Of a stretch of DNA of 64,000 nucleotides, positions 11,726 to 23,664 are shown piece after piece. Where the stretch lies: positions 34,427,848 to 34,491,847 of the forward strand of contig NC_079512.1 in the NCBI RefSeq assembly GCF_000801105.2, written 5' to 3'. The stretch is from Raphanus sativus. Lineage: Eukaryota; Streptophyta; Magnoliopsida; Brassicales; Brassicaceae. The notes below the pieces were generated by a model. That model saw only the letters and a program-made list of their open reading frames with translations, did no database searches and was not told where the DNA came from. The number at the start of each line of letters is the position of its first letter. The first letter of the stretch is position 1. The position numbers were made by a program, and so were the translations under genes.

Positions 11726-12015
11726 CTAAAAAGCACAAGGAGAAAAAAAAGATTATGTTTGTTCAGTGGAATACGAAATTGATTACTACGTCTTTAAGAA
11801 TAGATACAATCTCATAAATAGTACAAGACACAATGCAAGAGTATTATGTTACAACAACAAATGAATATGCGGAAAAGTTACAACACTCCAAGAATCTCCT
11901 GTTCTTTTGGACAGAACTAAGAATATAAACAGGAAAAGAATTTACGGTTCCGGCTGTTAAGATATTGACTGAGTCACGCCCAGGAAAAGACATTATCAAC
12001 AGCGAGAAGATGTGA

Positions 12016-14935
12016 TCACATAAGTAGAAGAGAGGCAAAAACCATTGCAAAAACAGAAAGGAGAAGAGATAGAGCGAGTCTGGTTTGTCCACTAGGTGGC
12101 GGTGCAGTGGTTGATGGTGTTCCAGGAGTTGCGGTTGGGGCTTTTGCTGTAACCGGAGGTAGTGGTGGCTCAGTGACATCAGCATCTGTGAATACAGGGT
12201 TTGGAGCTTGAGCTGGAGGCAAGGCCGCAGGATTCACAACTTGTAAGAGGCCACCGGGTTGGACAGGGGCCATGTAAGGTAGCGTTTCTTTGCTGGCCAA
12301 ACATATATTCCCTGCAGAAGATATAAATAAAGTCAGACATTGATGTTTAACAATTTGGTTTGGTGAGTGCAAATTTAAGGGACACTTACTTCTGTATCTT
12401 GCAGCTGTGAATGGGAACTCGGTGATGGTTCCATTTATACCGGGTCCAGTGACATACGAGTTTATCTCAACAGTTGCGTCAGAGAAGAAGTCATACGGTT
12501 GAGATATAAACTCATTCTGGAACAGTTCCACGTAAACTGGGAGCCGAGACTTCTGTAGCCTCTCCACCACATTTGTTTGCCCTGTGACGAACCCACCAAC
12601 GACCGGAAAGACTGATTTTTTCACAAGGACAACAGCATTAGCGAACTTCTTAATGTCTTCGATAGCAGAGTCGAGAATATCACGGATGGTTTCTTCAACT
12701 TTGTACACAGTCTCGTACTTGCTCTGCTTCTTGAAGTCAACTAGAACCGAGCTGTTTGTTGACTGAATCATGACCTTTGTGGTTGTTCTATTGCTGTATC
12801 CAGTCTCTGTGAGTGCATCAAGAACCGCTTTGACCACGTCGAGCCCTTGCTTCTCTCTCAGGTATGCTGCATTCTGAGGGACGACAGAAGAAAAGACTTG
12901 AAGAAAATGTCCTGGTAAAATGTGAAAGACTTAAAAAGAGATATACACACGAGAGAACTTACCTCAACACTGATCAAAACACCGGAGAGAGTGGTGGAGT
13001 TCTTTGCCAAGTTCAGGAACTCAGAAAGCGAAAGAAACTTGCCAGAGTTTCTCTCGTTTGGATTCCTAAATATCTGGTATAGACTGCTGTAGGGGTTTGA
13101 AATAGCAGCTGCACAGTACGTTTGGAGAATGGGTTTATTTATTTTGCAACAAAGCAAGTTATGTAACTTCTAAAGTAGCCTGTAATTTCACTATCTTGTA
13201 TCTATCTATATGTAACAAGACCAGCATATGAAGAGAGACTTACGAGTCAAGGTCTGGATCTCAGGCCATGTGAGACTAAAAGTATATATTCCATTAACTG
13301 AGCTAAACTCAGGAACACTTGTAGAACGGTTTCTGAGAGGAGATTGGGCGACCGTCGTGGTGTTCCCGAGATCGATCGAACTTAAGCAAAAAGGTTTACC
13401 GTCGCTGGACATTTGGACCGAGCAGTCGATGACATCAGCACCATCATTGATTGCCTTATCATATGCCAAGTTTGTACATCCTGGATAGTCTCCACTCGCA
13501 CCGTTTTTTGATATCACAAGAAAATCCACTGAAACATGAAACCATTTAAGTCAACTACTGAAAGTCATAGCAAGAAACAAAGATAAGTTACTACTCTCAT
13601 CATACCTTGTTTTGTTGCGTTTCTGGCCACGTGGGAGAAGCATTCTGAAGGACAAAGATGAAAAAAAAGCTTTGATTTCGAGTATATTCATCAATAAAGT
13701 CAAGGAGAAAGTGTTTGTATGTCTTAAAGAGTCTTTAACTTACCAACTGATGCAGATGCAGTTATGGGAAAGTCAGAGAGCACACCATCGACAGAGAAGT
13801 TGCCATTGTCCATAAAAGACAGATACTCAGACACGGGATCAAAACTGTAGTCGTGTGCGATATCGACATCATTTGCAAACCCTGACACAAACACTTCCAG
13901 CCCTGCTCTGTGAGCATCTTGAACCAAAGACGTGGCGGGAAGCAAGTACTGCTTGTCATCGAGTGGCAACACGTAAGACTTGGGGACAATGATCCCTGAA
14001 GCAAACGTCTTTACAAAAGTCAAGTTACTCAAGATAGAACCGTAGGTTCTGTTTGTCGTCGGCTCGAACTGCTCCTTCTCGAGGAACCTGAACACGAAGC
14101 TCGGTCCTTGGCGGCCGAAACGGCCAGCGATCTTCCTAAAGAAGTTGACTTCAGGGGAAGAGATGAAGTCGATGATGACAGTTCTGGAAGCTGATATCAG
14201 AAAGTTGCTCATGCTCAGATTGTGCTGAGCGTAGAAGGCATCGTGCTGAACGTTTAACCAAAAGCCTGGTGGTTTCATCTCCTTGTTTATGGTTTGGACA
14301 GTGGAGATCGTGTATCCATTAGCATCGAACTTGTCCGAACGAGATAATATACCTCGGATCACTGCAGAACAAAGAATAAGACATTTTGTGAGAAGATGCA
14401 AGAAGCATTTCACTAGTTTGAGTTGGGTGATGAAGAAGAAAGACTTACAAGAAACATTAGAGAGAGCTCTCAAGGAGAAATCGATGGTGAACCAACCAGG
14501 AGTAGGGACTCCATTAACCGGGTAAGTGGTTTGACCCTGTGGGTAAACAACTTCAACGTTTGAAGCATTGCTCATGGTTAGATCAGGGAAGCAAATCCCA
14601 GCTCCGTCTTTGGTTAATTGAAGATCACACCATAGAACAGTATCTGCTACACCTGTCTGCAACGCGAAGTTGTAAGCATCTAGGCTCGAATCTGGAAACA
14701 GTCCTGAGAACCCTCCACGAGCAATCACACGAGGAGAACGGCCTGCCAAGCAACAAAAGTTTTGAATTTTATGAAAGAACGTTCCAAGCAAGAGAGAGAG
14801 GGAAAGTGAGAGAGAGCACTCACCAGAGAGCGTCTTCCATGGAGTCTTGGGTCTTTGAGCATCGATTTGAACAGCAAGCAGCTGAATCAGAACAAGGCCA
14901 CAGAGTAACAGCGAAGAAGCTCGTGACCCTCGCAT
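12016..14935 (-). CDS. SHV3: GPI-anchored glycerophosphodiester phosphodiesterase-like protein (GDPDL3/SHV3)
   Basis: Predicted 757 residues from eight exons: 14824-14935, 14449-14742, 13744-14361, 13606-13644, 13244-13528, 12963-13108, 12390-12873, 12016-12311 (read right to left); all joints keep frame. It has an N-terminal signal peptide ending near residue 27, then two tandem GDPD-like domains. The first starts [14 protein letters not shown]; the second holds [27 protein letters not shown]. Near the end come a Pro/Thr/Ala-rich stretch and a hydrophobic tail ([20 protein letters not shown]), which is a GPI-anchor signal. The A. thaliana orthologue SHV3/MRH5 acts at the cell surface in cellulose deposition and root-hair wall integrity. 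Enzyme activity of the tandem family is weak or uncertain, so a structural wall role is as likely as catalysis. Confidence 0.94.
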
Positions 14936-17110
14936 TGTGGGGACTAGCTCGCCGGAGATTCGTACTAACCTGTTATTCTCTTATCGCCGGCGACTGACTT
15001 CACCGGCTTCTTTTTACAGAGAGGTTAGGTGGAGAGAGAGAGAGAGAGAAAGAGTCTAGCTGTTTCGTTTTGTGGGATTCTCGTTTATTAAAAATTAAAT
15101 TAAACGAAAAAGTCTGATGATTTATTCTTACAAGTTTACAAAAGTGTATCTATCATTGAAATGATTTTTTCTAATAGAATAGTTGTAGCCTACCACAATT
15201 ACGCGTAATCACGTATTTGTTTTCAGACAGTCAAGGAGCCAAGATATTTGTTGGTCGGCTTAAGCTGATCGATGTTGCTGAGCTCTTTGTTCCTCCGACT
15301 CTTTCAAGTTTCAACAGACATTTACCGATGTTAAATTACATTTAAGTAAGTACTGTATTTACTCAAATTTTGGAGAGAATATTAAAAATAGTATTTCATG
15401 TTTCAAGATAATATATGCTTTAGAATTTTTATACATATAAGTATATTAGATTTATTTTACAATTACTTATTTTTCATAAATTTTACACAATAAATTTAAT
15501 AGATATATTAAATATTTTTATATACATAATTTATCATTACTACATAATAGAAATATATTAAAATATAATAAGTATATTTTTGAAAATAGTTAAACAGTAT
15601 ACATTATTTTATTTTATTTTATAAAACGAGTATATATTGTTTTGAGACTGAGAAAATAGTAAAGTGTTTAGTAGAATTCATGTTGTCTTTATTAATTTGT
15701 ATCCAATGCAAATTAGGCTTAATTCTAGAATGGATCAAGCTTTTATGTTAGTCAATGCTTATTTTTAAAATCTGCATTTAACTTTTACTAGTAAATTTTA
15801 CATAATAATGTTTGTAAATTGTGGTGTTGTAAAACATGTGTGTTTAATACAAATACTGTTTATTGAGTATTACAATAAACGTTTTGTTTATGTTTGGGAC
15901 ATTTTAGTTTTGCTGTAGAAACCTATAGACTAGCATGCATAACATCATTAATCATTTTAGTTTATTCTGTTTTTTATGGACCTTTCTTTGGTGTATGCAT
16001 TTATTATACCGCTTTGAGTACCTGTAAAGGTCATTATTATAACCACCAATTCGCTGATATGATGAATAGTACCTTTCATGCATTGGCATTCATGTTTGAT
16101 TTTGTACACACAAGTTGGTTATATTAAAAACGTTTGAAAAATTCAAAAACAGACTATTTAAACAGTATAAGATAAATTTTTCATTCCAAGTTTGAAAAGG
16201 TAAGGAAAGTATTTGTTAGATTATTAATAATAATTTTGACACGAGTCTATATATATTATATAATTCCCATAAGAAAAAACTAACCTGATCATTTTCTTGT
16301 AAAATCTACCATAAATTTTCTATATTTTTTTTTGGTCAAAAATTTTCTATATTTTATATTAATTTTTATTACGATATTACTAGTATCTCAATTCTCACCA
16401 ATCATGCTCACATATCATTATTTGCAGTTAAATAAATCATAATTATAGTCCAACTATTCTTCTGAGTTATAATTTTTTTTATAAAAAATAGAGTTCTTAA
16501 TTTATTAAAAACTCTTGTTTTATATTTTATTCAAATAATTTAAATTGTGAATAAATTTCAGTTACCTAGATCAGTATCGGTTTTAAGGGAAAACAATAGA
16601 AATATGTGTGCTTTGGCACTGTTTACAATAAATAAAATTTTTTTTTGTCATTTTACAAAATCTCTTAATTGGTTAATGACTAATAACGAATAAACATGAA
16701 AAGTGAAAAGTTTGATTCTTTTAAGTCATTTTTACCGATTTTTGTTATTTTTATAGCTTTAATTAGTTTTTTAATCCAAAATGTTTTGTGGTCATATTTG
16801 GATAGATTTTATTAAACGTGTTTTTATTCATAAATATGAAAGTATCTTATTTTTTTAGAGTTAAAATAATATATCAAGGTAATAATTCGGTTGAAAAGGA
16901 AAAAAATAATATACTACTATAATGCTGTAACTAATTATTGAGAAATTTACCAAAAATAGAATAAAAATTCACCATCTTTATTCATATAATATAAAATCAA
17001 CATTATTTTGTTTTCATACTATAAATTTTTCATAGTTTTAGAATTGATATCTAAATAATCAAATAAATACATTTTAAAAGTATTTAAACATTTAAACGAA
17101 TTAAAAATAA

Positions 17111-17590
17111 AATAATATATTCGATGTTTTAAGTCAACATTTCATAATATATTAATAAAAATAATATATTCAATTTTTTTTATATAATATAATTTTTTGA
17201 TATAAAAATTATTATAAATAAATACATTAATAAAAAGAAATAAATATATTAATAAAAATTTAAGTAACATAAATAGCACACAAAAATTAAATATTTTATA
17301 TAAATTGTACATTTAAATATATAAACAGATATTCAAAAAAAACATATATTAATAAAAATAATATATTCAATGTTTTAAGTCAACATTTCATAATATATTA
17401 ATAAAATAATATATTCAATTTTTATTTTTATATAATATAATTTTTTGATATAAACAATTATTATAAATAAATACATTAATAAAAAGAAATAAATATATTA
17501 ATAAAAATTTATGTAACATAAATAGCACACAAAAAATTAAATATTTTTATATACATTGTACATTTAAATCTATAAACAGATATTTCAAAA
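17111..17590. repeat. Tandem duplication, period about 246 bp
   Basis: Two adjacent AT-rich copies, about 17111-17356 and 17357-17590. Both contain 'atgttttaagtcaacatttc', 'ataaatagcacacaaaaa' and 'acatttaaat.tataaacaga' in the same order. The copies differ by a few substitutions and small indels, so the duplication is not very recent. Confidence 0.85.
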
Positions 17591-17885
17591 AATATAGACT
17601 AAAAAATTTAGTCAATATTCAACAATTTTAGTATATGTTAACTATTTTTATAAATTATTTAAATATCTTAATTTTTTTATTAAAAAATACGATACTTATA
17701 TACTTAAATTCAATTATGGTTTAAATATATAATTTAAATTAAAAATAAAATATTCTCATGCTGCATGGACAATAATATTTATATATTCCCTTATACCCAA
17801 TTTAATTTAAAATAATTATATTAATAAATATTTTAATAATAATAAAATAAATATACATATATAATTTTTAGTCGATATATGTTTG

Positions 17886-17889
<4 letters not shown>

Positions 17890-17922
<33 letters not shown>
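17890..17922. repeat. (TA)n microsatellite
   Basis: About 16 TA units, followed by a short GTGCGTGTGTGT stretch. Confidence 0.9.
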
Positions 17923-17925
<3 letters not shown>

Positions 17926-18649
17926 CGTGTGTGTCTCTGTAAATATATAAAAAATCAAAAAAATGTTTGTAACGTTTAGGCAAAAATAAAGATTACAAAT
18001 ATTATAAAAATATTTTTATAATCAAATATACACGTTTTACAAAGTTACAATATTACAAATATTTTTAGAATATCTTCTGAAACTTTCTTAATTTTCGCAC
18101 AAGTTAGGTTCTCTTATTCGTAGAATACACTTTCTACATTACGTAAAACCAATAAAAGAATCTCGAATACAATTTTTATCTTATATAGCCATTTAAGTAG
18201 TATCTAGATTTTGCATTCCGATAATCCTAAACTACTTAATAAAAGTAAAAATTGCATTTGTCCGGAAAGTAATTATTTTTGTAATTAGTAGAACTCACAT
18301 TCTTCATATTTAGAATTTTAATTAAAAATAGATGATTTGTTCTAAAAAATAGATAAACTTGTTTAATCTGAAATTCAGTTTCTACTAATCTATTTTCCGT
18401 AGAAGAATAAATCTATTTTTATTAGAACGTAATTAAAAATTATTTATTAAATTTTCAACCAAAAAATAATACTAGTTTGTATATATGGATATTTTATCAT
18501 ATTTTATATTTTTTATTAGTAAAATTATTTGCTTCATTAAGTTTAAGAAGTAAAAATAGTTTTATACCAAAAAAACAGATATGCTTAATTTTGTTCTGTT
18601 TTAGCAAATTTTCCTTGAATATTTGGTTTACATCAAAACATCAAGAAGC

Positions 18650-18850
18650 TTTGGTCGGGGGCTCGGCGCGAGCCAAAATGAACCAAGTGGTGAATGAGTA
18701 ATCAACAGCTAATGCGGGTCCCGATAACGTGGCCGTCATGACCTATCTGTAATTATACACGTGGCGAACATCTATTGGGAGTCAATCATGAAATCAGCAA
18801 AGACGCGCAAACTTGTACGATATACGTGGGGCCATTGTTTGCTGTAATAA
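18650..18850. promoter_or_regulatory. GC-richer island with three ACGTGG motifs and a palindrome
   Basis: In an otherwise AT-rich desert, a ~200-bp stretch contains the palindrome GGCTCG-GCG-CGAGCC (18660-18674) and ACGT-core motifs at 18727 (ACGTGG), 18758 (CACGTGGC) and 18824 (ACGTGGG). These resemble G-box/ABRE elements bound by bZIP factors. No gene starts within 4.8 kb downstream. A relic promoter or a distal element of FIM1 are both possible. Confidence 0.35.
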
Positions 18851-19080
18851 ACCACCACTTTTGAAAATCTTGTAACACATCTTCAAATAAAATAAAATTT
18901 CGATGGAAGATATCTTTTAGAATATTACATTGGAATTTATCTTTTATCGGATTTAAATATATAAATTTATCTACGCCGTACTAATTATCTCAAGCTCATA
19001 ACTTAAATAAAGCTCATGTGATGTTGACCTCAATCTTGTACTTACTGTATACTGGTTTAATCGACGACCAACATACCTGG

Positions 19081-19120
19081 CTGTCTACAAGATTATGATA
19101 CTGTCTACAGGATTATGATA
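19081..19120. repeat. Two direct 20-bp repeats
   Basis: Two adjacent copies of ctgtctacaRgattatgata that differ at one position. Confidence 0.85.
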
Positions 19121-20803
19121 ATTAATTTGTTTTTTTCCCTCAATATGATTGGACCGTTACCCGGACTCTTAACGGAACACACGATTAATCTGAACGATTT
19201 ATTAGTGCTTTGTAAAATAAAAAAGATATTTTGTTATGAAGTCTCATACTTAATTTAGATATCTCAACCCAAATATATTTTTATTTTAATGTGTTTTATT
19301 TGATAATTAAAGTTTTTTTTTGGTTTTTAAATTGACACTAATTAAAAATTGACAAGTGGTGTTATGGAGTTTTTATAAGTATGTCAGAATTTCTCTGCAG
19401 TGATCTCGCTTCTCTTTTTTCTCCTACACTTTATATTTTTTCTATTTTTGAGATGTTTAGATACTTCTCTACATACCATTAATAGAAGTGTTCTAAGAAT
19501 ACAAATGACCAAATACACAGTAAACTAGAATAGTTGTTTACTTACTAAATTTATTATCCCAAACAAAATTCCTGACAGAGAAGTGTTTTTGACCTTGAAC
19601 TATCACACTTTGCGAATGTTTGTTTTGAGCATGGAGCTTCAGATTCCGTACACTACTCCTCAAATAACCCAAGTTAATCCAAGAACTCCTCTCTTTGTTA
19701 CTAGAATGCCGATCAAGATATCAATCTGCTGATCATTCCAATAGCTTTTTAGCTTCAGAGCGAAAATGACACGCTTCACTTCAAGGCTGATCATGTCTTC
19801 GTAAGCCTATTGGCTATGTTTAGCTTAAGACTCATGAAGATTGTCACTGAAAGTGAACGTGCTTATCAGCTTATGCTGTGAGATAAAACATGCCCATTGT
19901 GATCTAGCAGCACTCAAACAACATCTCCCAATCTCTTTTTCTTTGACCATGATGACTTATGAGACCCCAATGTTTTATTTATTGTTTTAAGTCTTAACCC
20001 AATGCATCAGAGCCTCTCATCATATCTAAATCTTGATTACAAATTTCGTTTACTTACCTACGTATCTTGTCTTATTGTCAAACTTTACAGTAGCTAGATA
20101 TTTACTCTTTCTATTAACATATCTTGTAGTGACTCATGCCTACTCTTCATTAGTTAGTACACATGGATACTCCGCTACTTTTAGATAATAAATTTTAAAA
20201 CCAAACAACAAAGACACACACTGAGCATTTGTACCTATTTTCTTATAACAATAGAGAACAAGGCAGTTTCAAATTAATGTACTTTGGAAGTTTGCTTCGA
20301 AACAAACACAAATTGGGAAATAACCACCAAAAAAAAAGACTTTAAAGAAAGACCAAACGAATAAAAAAACATCATAGACAAGTTGGCATGTGAATGTAGT
20401 GTTTACATGTGAAGGATATTAATCCTTTTATAGATATTTTGGTCATCATTTATTATAAGAGATACTATTAAAGAATGAGATTTGCCAACATGTTTACAAT
20501 TACATATGCATTCTGGTCGTCCATACTTGTTAAAGTAGTCTTGATGATATATAAATATTTAGATACTTGTTCCCATCAAATTACACTTTTAAAATTACAT
20601 ATCTTAATTAGTTCTTTTCGTAATACAGATCCACGTAAAGAGTTTCTATACTAAATAATGCGGGTTGAAAACTTGCCGCCATTGTATAACCTCTCTGCAC
20701 ACAGCATCTTATTTCTTATAAAGATGTGGAATTTCCCAAGCATGAGATAGGTTATCTCATTGATGGGAATTAAGTAATGAACTCTTGACATAAGTAAGCT
20801 TAT

Positions 20804-21001
20804 CAGGGGCGGATGTATGCGTACCCTACGGGGTCACGTGCCCCCTACTGTTTTTTATTTTTTCTTGAATAACCTAGATAAATTTGTTTAAATTGTTTGT
20901 AGTTCAGTGAAGAAACACAAAAAATGCCCCCATTGAAGATTTTTTTTTTGTTATTTTAAATAGTATGCCCCCAACTAAAAACGTTTCTAAATCCGCCACT
21001 G
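20804..21001. mobile_element. hAT-like MITE (198 bp)
   Basis: It begins CAGGGGCGGAT and ends ATCCGCCACTG, so the ends form imperfect terminal inverted repeats starting CAG and ending CTG. Interior motifs 'gtgccccc' and 'atgccccc' recur. Length and ends fit a miniature hAT element. I could not find a clean 8-bp target duplication. Confidence 0.6.
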
Positions 21002-21299
21002 TGTATTACAGTAACTTTATAAAATTAAGTTGGCCACAAAAGGTGGAGTGTGAAATCACACCTTAAAAGATCTTTAAAATGGGCTTAAGACCAGAGTTGA
21101 CGTCAGCAGACCTATTAAGCCATATATTGTAATTTTGTTACGTAGAGATTCGATGGATGATTCATGTTTTACCTTTTAGTATTTTTTGCACCCATTTTTT
21201 CAACATCTACCGTAACGTTACAGACATGAACACCGGTACGAAGTTTCGAAGCTAGTAAAAGAATTGTTAGGCAGACATTAACTGAGACCCATTTATTAA

Positions 21300-22890
21300 T
21301 CCCTTATATATTAAAAGAGAATCATTGTTATTTAATGCGTTGCACTACATTGGACACGTGTCAACCTCACATTGATTTTAATTTGAGTATACTGACGTGT
21401 CGGTTTCACAATCATTTGATAATTAAGACGTTCACATTCGAATTTTTTAACCCCATCGCAGAGAATTTAATGTGCTTACATTAATTTTTTTAATCAGCTT
21501 ATTTTTAGTTTCTGCATTTTTAACCTTTGTATTAGTAAATTGAAATTCTCTCCGTACAACTACTGAATAATATCATTTTTGAAAAAGAGAAATTACAAAA
21601 TCATTAAAATTCACATCAACTAAAATATTGGAATGAGAATGTTTTTAGAAATTGAAAGTTTTATATGTTGTCGAACTTAGCTATGGTTGAGACTTCTGTA
21701 TACGAATGCAATAAATAATTATGATTGGTTATGAATTGAAAACTGATTTAAAAAACACTATACACAAAGTCGGATCTTTAATTCAGCCAAATATTGTTTT
21801 TCTTTACAGATTTTCAAAATTTAACCAAAAATTACTAGAAAAAATCAGAAAAGCTAAAAAATGAATATTCGTGAAATCGATTAAAAAAAACAGAATTCTG
21901 GTGCTGCATGTAGAGATCACATTATTTTCCACGCATATGTAACACTTTTCCCTTGATTGTATCGTGTTTTATTATATTTAACAAAAACAATTATAAGAAA
22001 ATACATATTAGTGGTTATAGGCTACGTCAATTTTGCAACATGCCCAAAATATGACATAATGGCCAGCCTTTTAATTGGTATTATTAGCATATAGTCCAAT
22101 AATTGTGTATGTTAAATAAGCCGAAAATATTTGTTTTAAATTTATTTTGTTTTGCTTTATATTAGTAGATGAAAGTAAGTTTGGATAAAATATTTGGATC
22201 TGTAGAACTGAACCAAACTAGATTTCAAAGTATATTAAACACAAATTAAAATTGATAAGTACCCAGACGGATCTAAAAATTTAATATTCAGATAAACATA
22301 TCAGAATCTAATCCAAACTAAAATATTTTAGATACCAAAAATATCTTATATATTTAAAAAGGTTAATTATTTTAAAATTATATTTATTAGATATTCAAAA
22401 ATATGAAAATATCTAAAATTACCAATATAGTCACAAATATATATATATATATATAACAGAAAATGTTCAAAATAATGAAATTTTTTTCTCAATTCAAATA
22501 TTTAATTCAACTATTTTTATGTAAATTTAAATATTTAGTCTTATGTTATTCAATTTTTTATGTTTTATATTATTTTATTTTTGGACTTTTAAGATTTAAG
22601 TATATTTGAATTTTGTTAAGAAAATACATAATTAAATGGATATCTGAACTCGAATCCAAACCGAAACCGCAATGATTCTAACCAAGTCCAAACCAAAATT
22701 TGTAAATATGTAAATACAATTTAAATTTATAACTCTAAAAATCTGAAATCCGAATAGATCAACTGAATCCGAACGGATATATGAATGTACATCCCTAAAA
22801 AAAGTTATACAACAAATTTTTTAGCATAATATACAATAAATAATCTAATAAACTATGTCACTCCGCGCTGTAGCGCGGATTATTATCTAA
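21300..22890 (+). mobile_element. Degenerate non-autonomous Helitron (about 1.6 kb)
   Basis: The left end reads TCCCTTATATATTAAAAGAG, a common crucifer Helitron start, preceded by A. The right end has the hairpin CCGCGCTGTAGCGCGG (22863-22878) followed by ATTATTATCTAA, where CTAG is expected, so the terminal tetranucleotide looks mutated. The interior is AT-rich with no Rep/helicase frame. Confidence 0.7.
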
Positions 22891-23664
22891 GTAACATCAT
22901 AACATGGAGTAATAAAATGCAGACAAATATGAGATGTCAAGAGAAGTGACACGTAGACAGGTGGTTACATTGTGAGGTCAGCGACCTTTGTCGAGCTGGA
23001 CGCAAATCCTATCCACATGTATCGCTCATAGAGCGAGTTTAGAAAAGCCAATGACATACTCGCGCGCGTAATCTAGATAGTAAAAAAAAATCAAGCATTC
23101 GCATATAAAACTCGTTTTTATTTTCCCTCCTCCTCTATTCACGGCTTTGTTAACTGCTCACACGTAGACGTAGTAGAAAGATCGTAGCGTTCTCTCTCTC
23201 TCTCTCTCTCTGTTCTTTCGTCTTCTTGAGGTTGCTTCACGTGACGAAAGTTAAAACCTTTTTGCACATTACCCGTTTAGTTCCTCCGTCTTCGTTCATT
23301 CCCCCCCACATCGATATCGATGTCATCGTAGCCATGAAACGCTGAATTTTCCTTAAACCGAGGTTAGAGGCAAATTTACTTACATTGGGATTATCTTTTA
23401 GATTGCGTGATGGAGTCGTCTTTCTTCTTTTTATCTACCAAGAAAATGGTCGGTTAACACAGTTTTGTCTTGTTGTAATGATCACGTTTTCTTGCTTATA
23501 TTAATGACAAATTTTCGAATCATTTCCTTTTTTTTTCATAGCCACAAAGATCGTTTCTTTCAATTACTCATGCGAAGTTTACGATGATACGTTTTCAGGG
23601 AGATTCGAAACTGAGGATTACATCGTGATCAAGGGGTTTTCTCAGATTCTGGTAAACGGGGGAC
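22891..23664 (+). other. FIM1 promoter and 5' leader
   Basis: It contains a CT microsatellite near 23192-23211 and G-box-like ACACGTAG motifs. The leader exon is split by an intron that probably ends at the AG near 23598, before 'ggagattcgaaactg'. No separate gene is supported. Confidence 0.5.

Larger units (their letters stand above)
14936..20803. other. AT-rich gene desert, left part
   Basis: The first 150 bp are the SHV3 leader and promoter, with a GA tract near 15031-15048. Beyond that I see no supportable gene. Content: long AT-only stretches, a 246-bp tandem duplication (17111-17590), a TA microsatellite (about 17890-17922), a GC-richer patch (18650-18850) and a 2 x 20 bp tandem repeat at 19081-19120. 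The frame 15894-16127 is low-complexity and not convincing. Confidence 0.6.

Noticed and set aside
15894..16127. 77-residue open frame in the gene desert
   Set aside because: No conserved motif and no upstream regulatory context; surrounded by AT-only spacer.
19560..19990. Possible decayed coding exon (stretches read as protein on the minus strand)
   Set aside because: Frames are interrupted by several stops and I could not link them to any family.
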